Made by a program: the position numbers and the translations under genes
The notes under the pieces: model-generated
Told to the model about the DNA's origin: nothing
The model's input: the letters and a program-made list of their open reading frames with translations, nothing else
Database searches by the model: none
Shown here: in pieces, positions 62,043 to 64,000 of the stretch
Layout of the letters: each line of letters begins with the position of its first letter
Numbering within the stretch: position 1 is the stretch's first letter
NCBI RefSeq assembly: GCF_001598435.1
Contig: NZ_BCYY01000009.1
Span: forward strand, 123,660 to 187,659
Length of the DNA: 64,000 nt
Direction: 5' to 3'
Source of the DNA: Sphingomonas pituitosa NBRC 102491
Lineage (GTDB): Bacteria; Pseudomonadota; Alphaproteobacteria; Sphingomonadales; Sphingomonadaceae

Positions 62043-63619
62043 CACATCATGCCGTCGAACATCTGCGCGCCCGGCCGCAGCTTGCGGCGGTTGATCGCGT
62101 AGACCGCCTGCAGCACGCGCGCCTTGGCGCGCCGATACTCGGCGGCCTGGGTCGCCCGCTGATCGGCAAAGGCGCGGCCGAGTGCCGGGCGGAACCCGCG
62201 GACGACCAGATCGGGCAAGCTGCCGTCCTGCATCTGTTGCCACACGGGCGTGTCTTCCAGAATGGAGAAGTCGTTGAACCGGACACGATCCAGATAGGGC
62301 GCGTGCGCCTCCAGGAAGGCGGCCGTCTCCGCCAGATCCGCGGCGGTTTCGCCCGGATACCCCTTGAACATGGTGCATCGCACGGAGATGCCGGCCTCGA
62401 AGGCATGCCGGATGAAGGCGGCATTGCCTTCGACGGTCGCCCCCTTCTGCATCAGGTCGAGCATGCGCTGGCTACCGCTTTCCAGCCCGAAGCTGACGCG
62501 GCGCATCCCGCCCGCCGCCGCGGCGCGGAGATCCGCGCGCGACAGGCCGTTGTCGGCGCGGGTATCGACATGGACCGTGCCGATCCACTGCGCGCCGGGC
62601 ACCACGTCCTGCGCGTGTTCGGCGATGCCGCGGAACATGGCCGGGTTGCTGTTCAGCTTCAGGTCCAGGAACAGGAAATTGGTGGTCGCGTGGCGGCGCG
62701 ACTGCTCGCGCATTTCGTGGAGCACCGATTCCAGGCTGCGCGTGCGGAAGGTGCGGCCGTTGACCGAGACCACGTCGCTGCAGAAGCTGCAGCGTGCCCA
62801 TTGGCAACCGCGACCGGTCATCATCGGTACGATGCGGACGCGGTAACGGTCCCAGGGGAAATCCGCAAAATCGGGCACCGGCGAGGTGTCGACCGGGCGG
62901 AAGGGCGGCGCAGGCCGACTGCGCCGCCCGTCGGGCAGCGTCACGCCGTCGAACGCGAGCAGGTCACCGCCGCGGATGACCGTATCGACCAGATCGGGCA
63001 GCACCACGTCGGCCTCGCCCCCGAAGATCGCGGTCAGCCCAGGCACGCTGCGCCAGCTGTCCGCCACGCCCTTCATGTTGAAGGCAGGGCCGCCCAGCAG
63101 CAGCGGAACGCCCGCCGCCTTGGCGCGCTTGCCGATCTCGACGACGGTCGCATGGTGCTGGAGATAGGCGGAGAGCAGCAGGATGTCGGGCTTGTCCGCA
63201 AGCGCCTTGGAGATTTCGCGCAACACCCGCGGATGCGGCCGCTGCCGCCACCAGTAACGCAGGCTCCTTGCTGCGCCGCGCACGCCGCGCGCCAGGGGCA
63301 AGGTGGAAAGATGCAGGCGCCGCATCCAGTGGTCGAGCCGCCATTCGACGCGCTCGCGCTCTGCAGCGGGCACGTCATGGGCAAGCGGCACCAGCAAGCG
63401 GGCATCGTGCCCGGCATTTCGCAGCGACGCCGTCAAGATGCCGACCGCAAGCGTCGGGAAGGTCGCGAAGTTGTTGAGATCGACGAGCAGGGCGGAATAG
63501 CGTGTCGCCGTCATGCCCGCCGCGATGGTGGCAGTCGACGGCACGATCGCCGCACGACTTCTCGAATCGCTCGTCACGCTACGAGCGCGCGCACGTTCAT
63601 GTTGATGCAAAGATTGCAT
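62042..63619 (-). CDS. B12-binding radical SAM protein
   Basis: A 525-residue enzyme. Residues about 40-210 resemble a cobalamin-binding Rossmann domain (TLAVGILTASLRNAGHDARLL, GVPLLLGGPAFN, FGGEADVVLPDL). The radical SAM domain starts at GRGCQWARCSFC with cysteines 272, 277 and 280, spaced CX4CX2C rather than the usual CX3CX2C. FLFLDLKLNSN and RVSFGLESGSQRML are further family motifs. The ATG at 63619 has GGGGGGAA upstream; an ATG at 63514 is an alternative that would begin at the B12 domain. Family members do methylations and ring rearrangements. It is the first gene of the NOS operon. Confidence 0.9.
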   Translation of the reverse strand: MQSLHQHERARARSVTSDSRSRAAIVPSTATIAAGMTATRYSALLVDLNNFATFPTLAVGILTASLRNAGHDARLLVPLAHDVPAAERERVEWRLDHWMRRLHLSTLPLARGVRGAARSLRYWWRQRPHPRVLREISKALADKPDILLLSAYLQHHATVVEIGKRAKAAGVPLLLGGPAFNMKGVADSWRSVPGLTAIFGGEADVVLPDLVDTVIRGGDLLAFDGVTLPDGRRSRPAPPFRPVDTSPVPDFADFPWDRYRVRIVPMMTGRGCQWARCSFCSDVVSVNGRTFRTRSLESVLHEMREQSRRHATTNFLFLDLKLNSNPAMFRGIAEHAQDVVPGAQWIGTVHVDTRADNGLSRADLRAAAAGGMRRVSFGLESGSQRMLDLMQKGATVEGNAAFIRHAFEAGISVRCTMFKGYPGETAADLAETAAFLEAHAPYLDRVRFNDFSILEDTPVWQQMQDGSLPDLVVRGFRPALGRAFADQRATQAAEYRRAKARVLQAVYAINRRKLRPGAQMFDGMM

Positions 63620-63941
63620 GATTCCCCCCGACAACCGACGTATCGAGAGCCGATCCGCTTAGCAACGATCCCGTCGTCTTAAATACGGTCACGAACAGCT
63701 CGATTTCGGCGCAAATTGTCTCAGCGGAACGAGCATGCCCGATTCTTGCGAGGACTCCGCCGCGATCGCCGGACGAACCGGGAGCATTCCGCCGATCGCG
63801 CCGGACCATTTCGAGGATCGGGCCGCCCCGGTGCGCCCTCCGGCCGGCTCCGCCACCCCCTCGGAACAGCCGTCGTCGTCCTCATCTGCTTCGGGCGGGC
63901 CCGCTTTGGTGACGCCCTCCGGCTCGATCACCGGCCGGCGG
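63620..63941. other. Region upstream of radical SAM gene, with two overlapping candidate small frames
   Basis: Near 63640-63740 the sequence is AT-richer (CTTAAATACGGTCACG) and is likely the promoter of the leftward operon. From 63735 a rightward ATG frame stays open to the window end (MPDSCEDSAAIAGRTGS). On the minus strand a GTG frame covers 63931-63689 (acidic, GCSEGVAEP). Both share the same wobble positions, so codon bias does not separate them. Neither has a strong ribosome site. Confidence 0.4.
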
Positions 63942-64000
63942 TCATCGGGACGCCGCCGCGAGCAGCTCGCTGGCGATATGGCCGAGCGGGATCACGCGTT
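63942..64000 (-). CDS. C-terminal end of an unidentified leftward gene (partial)
   Basis: A minus-strand frame enters from the right edge and ends at a TGA at 63942. Only about 19 codons are visible, ending RVIPLGHIASELLAAASR, which reads like a natural helical C-terminus. Too little is seen to name it. If real, it lies upstream of the radical SAM operon on the same strand. Confidence 0.3.
   Translation of the reverse strand, partial: RVIPLGHIASELLAAASR

Overview
The window is GC-rich DNA (high third-position GC throughout the genes) with ATGA/GTGA start-stop overlaps between consecutive genes. It carries large TonB-dependent receptors, a flavin-dependent tryptophan-halogenase/SapC pair and a transaldolase-glucose-6-phosphate isomerase fusion. 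This combination points to an alphaproteobacterium of the Sphingomonadales (Sphingomonas-like). No rRNA, tRNA, CRISPR array, transposase or origin was seen.

Left part (1-15.5 kb): a partial M16 zinc protease reads left. Diverging from it is a tightly coupled series of envelope genes: a disordered membrane protein, a DUF58 protein, a BatA-like membrane protein, a von Willebrand factor A (VWA) membrane protein, a 1831-residue TPR protein and a sensor histidine kinase. It resembles the MoxR/DUF58/VWA/TPR loci of other bacteria, but no MoxR ATPase or response regulator is in the window.

15.5-20.5 kb: a two-DTG aspartic protease, two SGNH hydrolases, an AlgI-like MBOAT acyltransferase and a small membrane protein. 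This looks like a surface-glycan O-acylation module without polymer synthesis genes. 20.8-25.1 kb: a PAP2-family membrane protein, a small DNA-binding-like protein, an ABC exporter pair and a 72-residue protein.

25.2-44 kb: a carbohydrate-scavenging locus. It holds a 1244-residue LamG protein, halogenase-SapC-TonB receptor, a GH3 glycosidase, an MFS sugar transporter, a LacI regulator, an IclR regulator and a second TonB receptor. Four LacI-type palindromes sit upstream of the LamG gene, the first TonB receptor and the GH3/MFS divergent pair, suggesting one local regulon.

44.2-53.1 kb: a pentose-phosphate/sugar-phosphate operon: rpiA, tkt, tal-pgi fusion, gnd, zwf and a Cof-type HAD phosphatase.

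53.1-58.6 kb: accessory genes, with a lower-GC hypothetical gene between a possible gene remnant and a truncated acyltransferase. A DUF1349/O-acetyltransferase operon diverges from a TetR regulator with an operator-like repeat between them. An exonuclease-like gene, a small conserved gene and a secreted esterase follow.

58.7-64 kb: the most unusual part. A compact leftward operon encodes a B12-type radical SAM enzyme, a stand-alone nitric oxide synthase oxygenase and a family 2 glycosyltransferase, with a convergent GT4-like glycosyltransferase. The NOS has a His in place of the Trp of the arginine-site motif and a basic C-terminal tail, and the radical SAM cysteines are spaced CX4CX2C. This could be a biosynthetic or glycan-modifying system. 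Its product is unknown and the cluster may continue past the right edge.
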